The position numbers and the translations under genes were made by a program. Source: Hypsibius dujardini (Eukaryota > Tardigrada > Eutardigrada > Parachela > Hypsibiidae). Taken from it: 20,307 nt of DNA. Below the pieces are notes generated by a model that had not been told where the DNA came from, did no database searches, and saw nothing but the letters and a program-made list of their open reading frames with translations. Below are positions 9,627-17,712 of this stretch, in pieces. Every line of letters starts with the position of its first letter. The first letter of the stretch is position 1. The DNA lies in the NCBI GenBank assembly GCA_001579985.1, contig LRSR01003124.1:1-20307 (forward strand). The letters run 5' to 3'.

Positions 9627-9721
9627 GGTGGCGAAGTGAACGTAAAAATATAATCCAAGTGCGCCTTTCGGGGGAGTTGGAATTTTGTTGTTGAGGAAAT
9701 GAGATGCGATGCAAGGGCGCA
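9627..9721 (-). promoter_or_regulatory. Probable ACO2 5'UTR and start-proximal region
   Basis: On the minus strand this reads toward the ACO2 start. It is C/A-rich, then has TTATATTTTTACG, and ends CTTCGCCACC before ATG (9626-9624), an excellent Kozak context. The adjoining intron is 68 nt (9556-9623) with a strong CCTTTGGTTTTTACAG acceptor. I examined the loop CAGTGA at the start of exon 2 as a possible iron-responsive element, but its flanks do not pair. The transcription start is not determinable. Confidence 0.45.
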
Positions 9722-9803
9722 ATTCAATCAAGCGTTCAATCAAGCGTTCAAGCGTTCAATCAAGCGTTCAAATCAAGCGTTCAATCAAGCGTTCAAATCA
9801 AAT
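9722..9803. repeat. Minisatellite upstream of ACO2
   Basis: Six or seven irregular units built from TTCAATCAAGCG and TTCAAGCG, just beyond the inferred ACO2 5'UTR. Confidence 0.9.
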
Positions 9804-10029
9804 GGGCGGATATTTTGATTGACACCGGAAATCAGGCCTAAAGACTGCACATGCAATCTACTGTACGTAAACAGTACACTACTTTAATTAGAAATCACGC
9901 TTCCCCCTGACTCGCTCTTTAATTGAGTTTGAAATAAAAGCTGTGGGGAAACTAGTTTCAGCCTTGCATCAGAAATTTAATAGAACAACGTAAGAGATAA
10001 ATAAAGTATGCACATGTGACGAGTCATTA
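9804..10029. other. Intergenic stretch with no recognised feature
   Basis: Mixed, somewhat A/T-rich sequence between ACO2 and the repeats to its right. AATAAA-like hexamers occur near 9932 and 9998, but there is no gene on that strand to use them. I see no ORF or RNA gene here. Confidence 0.4.
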
Positions 10030-10385
10030 TTATGGCCATTGCGAGTCCGTTACTGTACGCTCCCGATCTCAAGGGTCGATTATGCCACGCCCCTGCTGAT
10101 TCACATCAAGCTTAAGCAGATCGTTCAATTCCGTTCACTTGTCCGTGATTGGCCCGTTGGTTTTGTCTGACAGGCTGTGCTACCTTGCTTGATTGAAATG
10201 ATGATTTTCGGTTTCAAAATTTTCAAGTCAGTAACTCTTTTCCATGGAGCTTGTTCGTGCAGCACAGACAGATAACGGGAGCCCCAAAGCGCGTGTTATC
10301 ATTTCATTCCAGCGGAAGTATCATTATACTTTAACAGTAAAAGTGTTTATTGCTACTCATCCTGGCATTCGGATCTAAATAATAA

Positions 10386-10625
10386 CGCACTTTGGGTTTT
10401 GGCATGCCGTGTGGGACAAATCAAAATTCCAAATTTTTCAAATTCCACCCTGGCGCTTTTCCAAAGATTATTAGAGTTATTATTGTATCAAAGTTCATAA
10501 ATGAGTGACTGATGATATTTGGTGCTCTGCGGCACAATTTCTGTTTTCAATAAGCCGCTCAACGGCGCCTTCGAAACAAATAAGAAGTTAGATGTCCCAC
10601 ACGGCCTACCAGAACTCAAAGAGCG
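10386..10625. repeat. Diverged inverted repeat (33-nt arms)
   Basis: The arms 10386-10418 (CGCACTTTGGGTTTTGGCAT...) and 10593-10625 (TGTCCCACACGGCCTACCAG...) are reverse complements at about 28 of 33 positions. The loop is about 174 nt. It may be the ends of a decayed foldback element. Confidence 0.55.
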
Positions 10626-10935
10626 CATCTGCGCCGTATATATGTACCGGCTTCCGGAATGCTTTTGCGACAAATTTTGCCACGCCCACGCGCACGGAGT
10701 GTACACTCCAGATCGGCTCCGGTTTTTGTCTAGATCTTCGAGCTACAAAATGTGTGCTCATGAGTAGGTTCTAGAACTCGTCGCGGCCTTGCTGTGTAAT
10801 ATTTTGTGGACTCCGGTGGAAATTGTCCGTGGCCCAGCGCAGTACCGTCTGCTCGCGATCTCAAGGGGCACTTTTCCACCTTATCCGTTAATTTTAACCA
10901 ACCCAGGCCGTGCCTTTTCAGTTCCGTTCACCAAA

Positions 10936-11080
10936 TAAAGCACTGTAGGGAGAAAAATCAATCAATCAAGCACTATGAGGGAGAAATATACGGAAAAGCA
11001 CGACTGTACAATCAACCAATCAAGCAGTGTAGGGAGAATATACGGAAAAGCACGACTGTACAATCAATCAATCGAGCACA
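10936..11080. repeat. Tandem repeat with an AAGCACTGTAGGGAGAA core
   Basis: Two to three imperfect units contain TGTAGGGAGAATATACGGAA, AAGCACGACTGTACAATCAA and CAATCAA. It is again built around ATCA tetranucleotides. Confidence 0.8.
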
Positions 11081-11367
11081 ACGAGTAACCTGTACGAAAT
11101 GAGCCAGTCAGAGAAGAGTGAATCAGATTGAACGTTCAATCGAGTGCAGGGCCATAGCGAGGGAGGCGGGGCTTAACCTGTCGCTTGAGATCGCGAGCGA
11201 ACGGTACTCCACATGTGTGCGAAGTCCAGCAACGAATGGTCACGGACTACTGCAAGTTACAAATATAGCCGGCTACGTATTGACGCACGTACTCGTACCA
11301 AATCCAATCGATTTCCACAGCAGCCGAACATACCAAACTGATGAAAAAACTTATGATTATGATTATG

Positions 11368-11405
11368 TACCAGGCAAACGCTATGGGTTGAATCGCTACA
11401 TAACG
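11368..11405. mobile_element. Terminal fragment of MITE-like family A
   Basis: TACCAGGCAAACGCTATGGG followed by TTGAATCGCTACATAACG matches the left terminus of the element at 3269-3407. It shares the TTGAATCGCTACAT variant of the partial copy at 3996. Only the end is present. TA lies at its edge. Confidence 0.7.
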
Positions 11406-12031
11406 ACGGGGACGTGTGCAGACCATTTCCAGGAGTATGAGAAGGCGATTGAGCGGAGAAGGTCTCTCCAACGGTGACTACTTTACTGCTTTAATCTTAG
11501 CATTAGATTTCGACATATAATTTGCTTTCCCTTTCTGTCGTTTGTCGTTTGCGATTCTGTCTAAATCTGCTCCGTGTTTGTACGGATGTTTTGGTTCATT
11601 ATGAACTGAGGTTGGTCAACTGGGTTTGGTCTATTTGTTTGTCAAAGAATAGTCGTATAATCTGTTAGCCTTAATGAAGCCATTATCTCCGTCCCTTCAT
11701 CGCTGTAGAGCTCCGTCCCTCCATCTGGTCAATGCGGTGCAGTAAATCAGTTCAAACTGACAAACATTTAAGGTCGCCGCTGAGTTCAGCCTTGAGTCTC
11801 ACTATCCACAACTCGGATCATTTCGTCTTGGAATTAACCAATAATTTGTAACAAACGGACTTGAGACAGGAGAAAATATTACTGACTCGACTCCTGGACA
11901 ACTGAATAGCTCATCAACTCGGATTTCGAAATCCGAAGAGAAAATGGGTTGCAATGTCCAGTTAAGACCCGAGCGGTCAAGTTTTGATAATTTGATAATA
12001 CTTTTCTTTTCCGCGCGTTGATATAATTACT
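11406..12031. other. Intergenic stretch with no recognised feature
   Basis: A/T-leaning sequence without long ORFs, tandem repeats or conserved protein similarity that I can see. It runs into the palindrome that starts at about 12032. Confidence 0.4.
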
Positions 12032-12479
12032 TACAAAGAAATGACACCGCTCTGGACGGCGAATTTCTTTATATCTGTTTGCTGTTACCGATGCACTATT
12101 ACCTGCTCTCTTCGATTCCATCGAGAAAATCGGCAGAAAACCAGAACTGCTATTTTAAATAAATAAAAACTGACTAGTGGTGGTATATAGGGGCGCTGTC
12201 TATGTTACTGTCTCTGTCAATTAATCAATCAATAAAATGTGTCTGCGTTTATTCAATCGATCAGTCCGTTCAAAATCAAATAATCAATTAGTACATGTTT
12301 CAGTAATATAGACAGCGCCCTCTATATACTACCACTGGCCAGTTTTTATTTATCTAAAATAGTAGTTCTGGTTTTCTGCCGATTTTCTCGACGGAAACGA
12401 AGAGACCAGGCAACAGTGCATCGGTAACAGCAAACAGATGTAAAGAAATTCGCCGTCCAGAGTGGTCTCATTTCCTTGT
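12032..12479. mobile_element. Long palindromic element (179-bp arms, 90-bp centre)
   Basis: The left arm 12032-12210 and right arm 12301-12479 are reverse complements at roughly 90 percent by eye. Shared blocks include CTGGACGGCGAATTTCTTTA, CTGTTTGCTGTTACCGATGC, GAGAAAATCGGCAGAAAACC and AGGGGCGCTGTCTATGTTAC-like sequence. The centre holds ATCA motifs. Matching open frames on the two arms are just reflections of the same sequence. It has MITE or foldback architecture, and the high arm identity suggests recent origin or gene conversion. No transposase is present. Confidence 0.85.
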
Positions 12480-12783
12480 TAGGCTTGGAGTGAGTCCCGC
12501 CGTTGTCCGTCTGCGCGCCCCCACCGTGCATCGGTCAATCGGTCAATCCTTCTCAGACTCTTTTCTCTGCCGATTTTTAACTCCGCGTTTCTCCTCCCGT
12601 CTTTTATTCATAACTCCAAGTAGTTGGTTTCATGTTAGCTTTTATTTCTCGCTGTGGTTTGTAAACCATTGTAGTCTTCCGTCTCTTCGTCCAAAATTTC
12701 ATCAACCAACCCGGCTTTAAAACTGACAGTTTCCTCAAACACGACGTTGGAACTGTTTGCTGGTTACGCACACTTGCGTGAAC

Positions 12784-13207
12784 CAACAAGCAGATGGACG
12801 GAAGAACGGACGGACGGACGGACAGACAGACAGACGGACAGACAGACAGACGGGCGGATGGACAGATAGGGAGACGGGTGGACGACGGACGAACCGACGG
12901 ATGGAGGGACGGATGAACGGATGGACAGACGGACGGACGGACGGACGGACGGACGGACAAATGGACGGGCGGATGGACAGATAGGGAGGCGGATGGACAG
13001 ATAGGGAGACGGATGGACGACGGACGAACCGACGGATGGACGGACGGATGAACGGATGGACGGACCGACGGACGGACGGACGGACAGATAGACTGGCAAA
13101 TGGACAGATAAGCAGACGGATGGACGATCCACGGACCGACGGATAGACGGACCGACCGACGAATGAACGGACGGACGGGCGGGCGGACAAATGGATGGAC
13201 AGATAAA
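12784..13207. repeat. GGAC/GACA-type minisatellite with higher-order structure
   Basis: A purine-rich plus strand made of GGAC, GACA and GGAT tetramers. A longer block (GGACAGATAGGGAGACGG...GACGAACCGACGGATGGA) repeats with a period of about 135 bp (near 12861 and 12996). A third, shorter-spaced degenerate copy lies near 13103. Stop codons are absent in several frames, giving 120-230-codon open frames of Ser-Val-Arg-Pro type on the minus strand. These are artefacts. It ends about 390 bp upstream of the secreted-protein gene. Confidence 0.95.
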
Positions 13208-13598
13208 ATGACGGAACCACTAGAAGTGCTAAGGGAGGGGCGCAATTTACGCGGACTTGTTGCATAACGACACTCGAGCAGTCATAGGGAACCTTGGCAT
13301 CAACACTGGCACTTCCACAAAAAAAATTGCTGACTTTTGCCTGTAGTTTACAACCTCCGCCTGGCATTCGAACAGCGCACTCCAGCTCGATAGGTCCGTG
13401 ATGTATTGTTTGTCCCAAGTTCAAGACCTAACATACACTTGAGAAAACACCGATACCGACAGAAGCCTCCAAGGTTAAAGATAACTTCCGAAAAGATATC
13501 GGACTTACACATAACCTTGCTAAGCCGATTTCGGACATCCTTCTGCAAAACTTCTACATTGCCTATATCCTGTCCATCAACGAAATTCCGTCTACAAA
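13208..13598 (+). promoter_or_regulatory. Upstream region of the secreted-protein gene
   Basis: A 391-bp non-repetitive stretch between the minisatellite and the inferred start codon at 13599. It must hold the 5'UTR and probably the proximal promoter. I see no clear TATA box. The last bases, TCTACAAAATG, give a reasonable initiation context with A at -3. Confidence 0.35.
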
Positions 13599-14591
13599 AT
13601 GTCGCCGAATAATACACCTGCATTCACCGGACTGTTCGCTGCATTATTAATAGTACTTCTGTCATTACTATCGCCCGCCAGTATGTCCAGACAGACATCG
13701 CTGTAGACTGTTTCAGTGACAAACAATCATGCAACTACTCCAACACATCAAACATGATTAGTAACCCTCTCATGTGTAGATTGTCAGGATGACCGTAACA
13801 TTGCGCCGGCGGGATCTTCAAATGGATTCATCCCGATCGTCGTGGGACCGGCCGCGAATGTCGGAACGCCAGGCGGTGCGCCGGTTAACACGGGATTCTT
13901 CGGGAACGTCGCGCCCGCTGCTCCGTCGGGCGTTGCTCCTGCCCCGGTACCGGGACCTGCGCCGGTACCGGGACCCGCACCGGTTGCAGGACCCGCACCG
14001 GCATCCGTCGTGGCACCGGCACCCGTCGTGGCACCGGCACCCGTCGTGGCTCCCGCCACCGGAGCTCCTGGTATGATTTTTTTAGAAGAAGGTTTTTGAA
14101 AAGAAATCCGGGTTGAGTCCTGACTTGAAAAGGAGTCTTTCAAGACTTACGTTTCCTGAAATTAGTGTGCGCACAGACGGTTCAACTGATTTGCTGTATT
14201 TTTTTTGTGCGAAGCACCTGTAATCGCTCCCCGGCCGCAGTCCAATCTGGATGCGCTCAGCGGATACGCGGCTGACTTCCTGACCTCCTTGAACAAGGAC
14301 CAGCTCACGTCATTCCTGCGGGTGTACTTTATGTCGCGCATGATGGGCACTTCGCTGTTGGACCCTCGAGGACTTACCCGCATGGCTGGCGATCCCAACG
14401 ACAGACGGGCAATCGAAACAGTCAGCAATATGCGCGGTAAGTGGAACCGAAGACGAACATATACTGCGGTGTCGACAAGCGAGAAACCCAAACATGGCAA
14501 GGCAGAGTTAGACGGGAGACAGCTGAACTACAGACAGGTTATTTGAAAAACAGTTTGCCATCAGGCACACAGACAAACAGACAAACAGACA

Positions 14592-14658
<67 letters not shown>

Positions 14659-14963
14659 GGTGTACTGTGCATGTATATGTCTGATGTAACATCGATTTCC
14701 TTTTAGCGTTGCCCGCGCAAATGGCAAGTTTAGAGTCCAGCCAAGTTGGAGCTCTACTAGACAGCTATGCGACACGCATGAAGACAGCATCAGCAGCAGA
14801 ACGAGCTTATCTTGTGCGGGATTACCAAAATACAATTGAAAACATGAGAATACCCAAAGGTTTGCATGGTTTGCATTTCCAGATTGAATGTGTATTGCCT
14901 GAAATTCTCAGTTTTGTCCTCCTTTTTGCAGGTGTGAAATACGCCCTCAAACATATCATGTGA
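13599..14963 (+). CDS. Unrecognised secreted Pro/Ala/Val-rich protein, five exons
   Basis: I do not recognise this family. Exons inferred from GT-AG sites and frame: 13599-13680, 13780-14070, 14215-14436, 14707-14859, 14932-14963; 780 nt, 259 aa plus TGA. Residues 1-27 (MSPNNTPAFTGLFAALLIVL...) make a good signal peptide with a 13-15-residue hydrophobic core; cleavage is likely after SPA or ANC. Residues 33-70 are Gly/Asn/Pro-rich. Residues 71-132 are a low-complexity linker of PAPVPG and APAPVV repeats. Residues 133-259 have a helix-forming composition (LSGYAADFLTSLNKDQL, FLRVYFMSRMMG, LLDSYATRMKTASAAERAYL) and end YALKHIM. Cys29, next to the cleavage site, is the only cysteine. In exon 2 the same reading frame is consistently GC-rich at third positions, which supports coding. 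A secreted matrix, mucus or cuticle component is conceivable but unproven. There is no transmembrane segment in the fully spliced form. Confidence 0.7.
14572..14659. repeat. (ACAG)n microsatellite in intron 3 of the secreted-protein gene
   Basis: About 20 units of ACAG with a few ACAA variants at the left edge. It lies inside intron 14437-14706. Confidence 0.95.
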
Positions 14964-15060
14964 GCAGTGTTTAGCACAATAAGCAGTAGCTAAATATTGT
15001 TATACATTTTATGTTACTTTTTCGTTTATTATTATTCCCAAATATAAAGCATGGGGATTA
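14964..15060 (+). promoter_or_regulatory. Probable 3'UTR with a weak poly(A) signal
   Basis: An A/T-rich stretch follows the TGA of the secreted-protein gene. The only candidate hexamer is AATATA at 15041-15046 (in CAAATATAAAGC), a non-canonical variant. No AATAAA is seen within 100 nt. Confidence 0.35.
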
Positions 15061-15146
15061 TTCGTCGGACGTGGGGCGGTTCCGCGTATTCTTTATAATT
15101 CATTTTAAATGATGCGCGTCATTAGGCTCAAGGGAGAAGCGTTTGG

Positions 15147-15292
15147 GCGATTTCAGGGGCCAGTGGTAGAGCGATTTCAGGGGCCAGTGGTAGAGCGATT
15201 TCAGGGGCCAGTGGTGGCGCGATTTCAGGGGCCAGTGGTAGAGCGATTTCAGGGGCCAGTGGTAGAGCGATTTCAGGGGCCAGTGGTAGCGG
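15147..15292. repeat. 24-bp minisatellite (six copies)
   Basis: Six nearly identical copies of CGATTTCAGGGGCCAGTGGT+AGAG. One copy has GGCG instead of AGAG. Because 24 is a multiple of three, both strands stay open (Phe-Gln-Gly-Pro-Val-Val-Glu-Arg on plus). There is no start context, splice sites or flanking homology to support a gene. Confidence 0.95.
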
Positions 15293-15296
15293 TCAG

Positions 15297-15660
15297 ATTT
15301 ATGAAAATTATATGTCATTCTGCAATAGCGCCCACCGCTGCGCCGGTTGTAAATTAGCCGTATCGGATTTTGACACATTTTGGCTCAGTTTCCCTGTCCG
15401 CGCCAGCCACCATAAACCCCCCACCCCCCAGGGGGGCGTGGCTTAAACGAACTTCATTGCCCCAAACAATAGTCTCATGCAGCGGTTTTCCAATCAATAT
15501 TTCAGCGAATGACAGGCCCTGTAATGGGGAGAGAATTCCCCTAAGGTTTCACCCCAAATTGATAAATGTGCCTGCTCTCACCACCACAATCCATTAGCAC
15601 ACCGCAGTCGTCGTCTCGACTCGACACTGCTAAAATGGACTTTAAATAAGTCTGTTAATA
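15297..15660. other. Intergenic stretch with no recognised feature
   Basis: Includes a C-rich patch (ACCCCCCACCCCCCAGGGGG near 15415-15436) but no gene or repeat that I can identify. Confidence 0.4.
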
Positions 15661-15666
15661 TATTTG

Positions 15667-15800
15667 AAAAAAAAATACGGAGCTTGCGGGATTCGAACAC
15701 GAAGCATTTGGCATTCGAACAGACCTGTGGTCAACAAAGGGGCACACATACACACGTGGCAAAAACCGTGCGCTAACCGAGTTAAGCCATTACACTCGTT
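15667..15800 (-). repeat. tRNA-like Pol III unit, probably SINE-derived
   Basis: On the minus strand there is an A-box-like TGGCTTAACTCGGTTAGCGC (15789-15770) and a B-box-like GTTCGAATCCCGC (about 15699-15687). A run of nine T (15675-15667) follows about 11 nt later as a Pol III terminator. A second TTCGAA lies between the boxes. The boxes are about 70 nt apart, too far for an intronless tRNA. The T-stem and acceptor stem pair poorly, so a functional tRNA is unlikely. A tRNA-derived SINE or decayed tRNA gene fits better. Confidence 0.55.
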
Positions 15801-15878
15801 CGACGCATGGCTGTTGTACACAGCTACGAGTTGAAGTGCTGGACTCGGTTAGCGCAAGGTTTTTGCCACGTGTGTATG
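15747..15878. repeat. 36-bp inverted repeat carrying the A-box segment
   Basis: 15747-15782 and 15843-15878 are reverse complements at about 35 of 36 positions. The shared sequence is ACTCGGTTAGCGCAMGG followed by TTTTTGCCACGTGTGTATG. The right copy has the 3' half of the A-box-like motif but no B box or terminator, so it is an inverted partial duplicate of the tRNA-like unit. Confidence 0.85.
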
Positions 15879-16375
15879 ACACGACGATGTGTTGAAGGAC
15901 CGAATTAAACTTTGTTCAGGACTCGTACGCAGATCTGTTGAGGGACTCGCCCATTTCGTGACGGTTTTTGATGTGTTTTGGCAATGCTTCGCATCAGTCG
16001 CGTTATTACATTAGCAAGTGTATTAAATCAGAAACAAACGGAAACAAATCCGCAGGTATAGCGATCTTATCTCTGTAATCGAGTTAGCCGATTATCAGTC
16101 ACGCTAGCGTAATTTCGTCCTGCCGGTGCGGGGATTGTGGCTGCAGTGCAGTCCAGCGACTCCTCCTGTCGACGACAGGGGATACATTCCACGCCAGCGC
16201 TGACCCTTTATGTAACTTGAACGTGTATCAAAACGCAGATGCGTAACTGTCGGCCGAAGAGATGGCAGATTCCTGTATCACAATCAGATACTCCGATCCT
16301 TTTGCTCCAAGGCGCCCTGTGGCGAGGGGTCCTCTTTAATGTCCCTGAACGAAATTCGCCCCAGCACATACTAGC
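15879..16375. other. Intergenic stretch with no recognised feature
   Basis: Mixed-composition sequence without a supported ORF, RNA gene or repeat. Confidence 0.4.
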
Positions 16376-16389
16376 CTAGCGACAAATAA

Positions 16390-16498
16390 TACAGACAGGA
16401 GGGCAAACAGGCAGGCAGATGGGCGGGCGAGCAAGTGAACAGACAGACAGGCAGGCATACACACAGACACACAGACACACAGACACACAGACAGACAC

Positions 16499-16543
<45 letters not shown>

Positions 16544-16582
16544 TAGACAGGCAGACAGATAGACAGGCAGACAGACAGAATG
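16390..16582. repeat. (ACAG)n/(ACAC) compound microsatellite
   Basis: A degenerate GCAGG/ACAG tract, then ACACAGACAC units, then a nearly pure (ACAG) run of about 12 units (16500-16545), then mixed units. The minus strand reads as Ser-Val-Cys-Leu open frames, which are artefacts. Confidence 0.95.
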
Positions 16583-17285
16583 TGCGCAGTGACATTTAAA
16601 TTTTATCCATGATGTTTCTTCCCCGTATACTCTGGCGTGCATCGATGGAAAAATTAGCTCCTTCTTCTTTGGATGGATGCTGTTTTCTCTATCTATCCAT
16701 CCGTCAGCCAGCTCTTCGCGCGCCACGCGAGTGCGTTGACAAATCACCGAGCTGCCCGCATTTAACCGCGCGCTCGCTAATAAAAATGGTTTATTTTTCT
16801 AATCAGCACTTGATTAGGTTAAAAGGTTTTTTAAATGAATAAAGTGGTGGAACACGCGCACGGACGCAAGGTGCGCACTGAGGAAGGCATGTGCGAGGGG
16901 AGGAGGGGAGGCGGAGCAGGACGATCGAGTATGCGTGCCGTTATTGTGGTCGCGACATTTCCGGTGCGCTCTGCCTGCGCTCCATCCCCCCCCCCGCCCT
17001 AGGGTTAGGTGATGGATGGTGGTACAGCGGAAAAGTAACCAAGTAATGGATTGGCCTGAATGATGAAATCGCCAAATAAAGGAGTTTCCGATTAAAACAC
17101 AGTTGACGGGGGCGAATCAATTGCCTCCTCCCCCCCTGAGCAAACATCGCGGTGTGTGGATGGATGAAAAGGTCGTGACTCTATTAGGCCGATACATTTT
17201 GGCTGGAAGCGCCACTGTCTCTTTTACTCCTCTAAAGTGCTTCACAAGGAGGCAAATATAACCACAATATATATACACGATATAT
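16583..17285. other. Intergenic stretch with no recognised gene
   Basis: Contains GC-rich and G-rich patches (GGGGAGGAGGGGAGGCGG near 16898-16915) and C-runs near 16987 and 17128. I see no coding region with start, splice sites and homology. Confidence 0.4.
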
Positions 17286-17298
17286 ATACACGATATAT

Positions 17299-17712
17299 AT
17301 ATACAGTTGTGGCACGATTTCTCGACGAATAACGTTAATTGGAACACATGTTGTTCTGCCGGTGTTCCGACTAACGGTTTTCGTCAGTTATATTCCGATA
17401 TACAGCTGTGGCACGATTTCTCGATGAACAACGTTAATCGGGACACATGTTGTTATGCCGGTGTTCCGATTAACGGTTTTCGTCAGTTATGTTACGATAT
17501 ACAGTTGTGGCACGATTTCTCGACGAATAACGTTAATCGGAACACATGTTATTCTGCCGGTGTTCCGATTAACGGTTTTCGTCAGTTATATTCCGATATA
17601 CAGCTGAGGCACGATTTCTCGATGAAAAACGTTAATCGGAACACCGGCAGAACAACGTGTGTTCCGATTAACGTTTTTCGTCGAGAAATTGTGCCACGGC
17701 TGTATATCGGGA
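17299..17712. repeat. 99-bp palindromic satellite / foldback array
   Basis: Units of exactly 99 bp begin at CAGTTG or CAGCTG: 17304, 17403, 17502 and 17601. The fourth is rearranged. Each unit has internal inverted arms (AACGTTAATCGGAACAC against GTGTTCCGATTAACG) around ATGTTRTTCTGCCG. The array also has terminal inverted repeats: the left end ATATACAGTTGTGGCACGAT matches the reverse complement of the right end near 17690-17708. The frame is open for 136 codons on the plus strand because 99 is divisible by three. However, most differences between units change the amino acid, so coding is unlikely. Confidence 0.9.

Larger units (their letters stand above)
10030..11230. repeat. Three diverged copies of a dispersed intergenic repeat
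   Basis: A block with the core GATCTCAAG, followed 64-65 nt later by TTCCGTTCAC, occurs twice on the plus strand: 10065/10129 and 10857/10922. A third copy of the core, with its preceding AGTACCGT...GCTCGC, is on the minus strand at about 11176-11215. The flanks are similar but diverged. It appears to be an old non-coding repeat; its ends cannot be defined from three copies. Confidence 0.5.

Noticed and set aside
11879-12531. Similar small minus-strand frames at 11879-12121 and 12346-12531
   Set aside because: They lie in the two arms of the long palindrome, and their apparent similarity reflects the repeat rather than paralogous genes.
12604-13424. Open frames of 120-230 codons rich in Ser-Val-Arg-Pro on the minus strand
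   Set aside because: They are translations of the GGAC/GACA minisatellite, which lacks stop codons in several frames. They have no homology, start context or splice structure.
15109-15357. Protein with FQGPVVER repeats
   Set aside because: The 24-bp minisatellite keeps frames open on both strands. No splice sites, start context or homology support it.
15667-15800. Functional tRNA gene
   Set aside because: A-box and B-box motifs are about 70 nt apart and the T-stem and acceptor stem do not pair well. I call it a tRNA-like or SINE unit instead.
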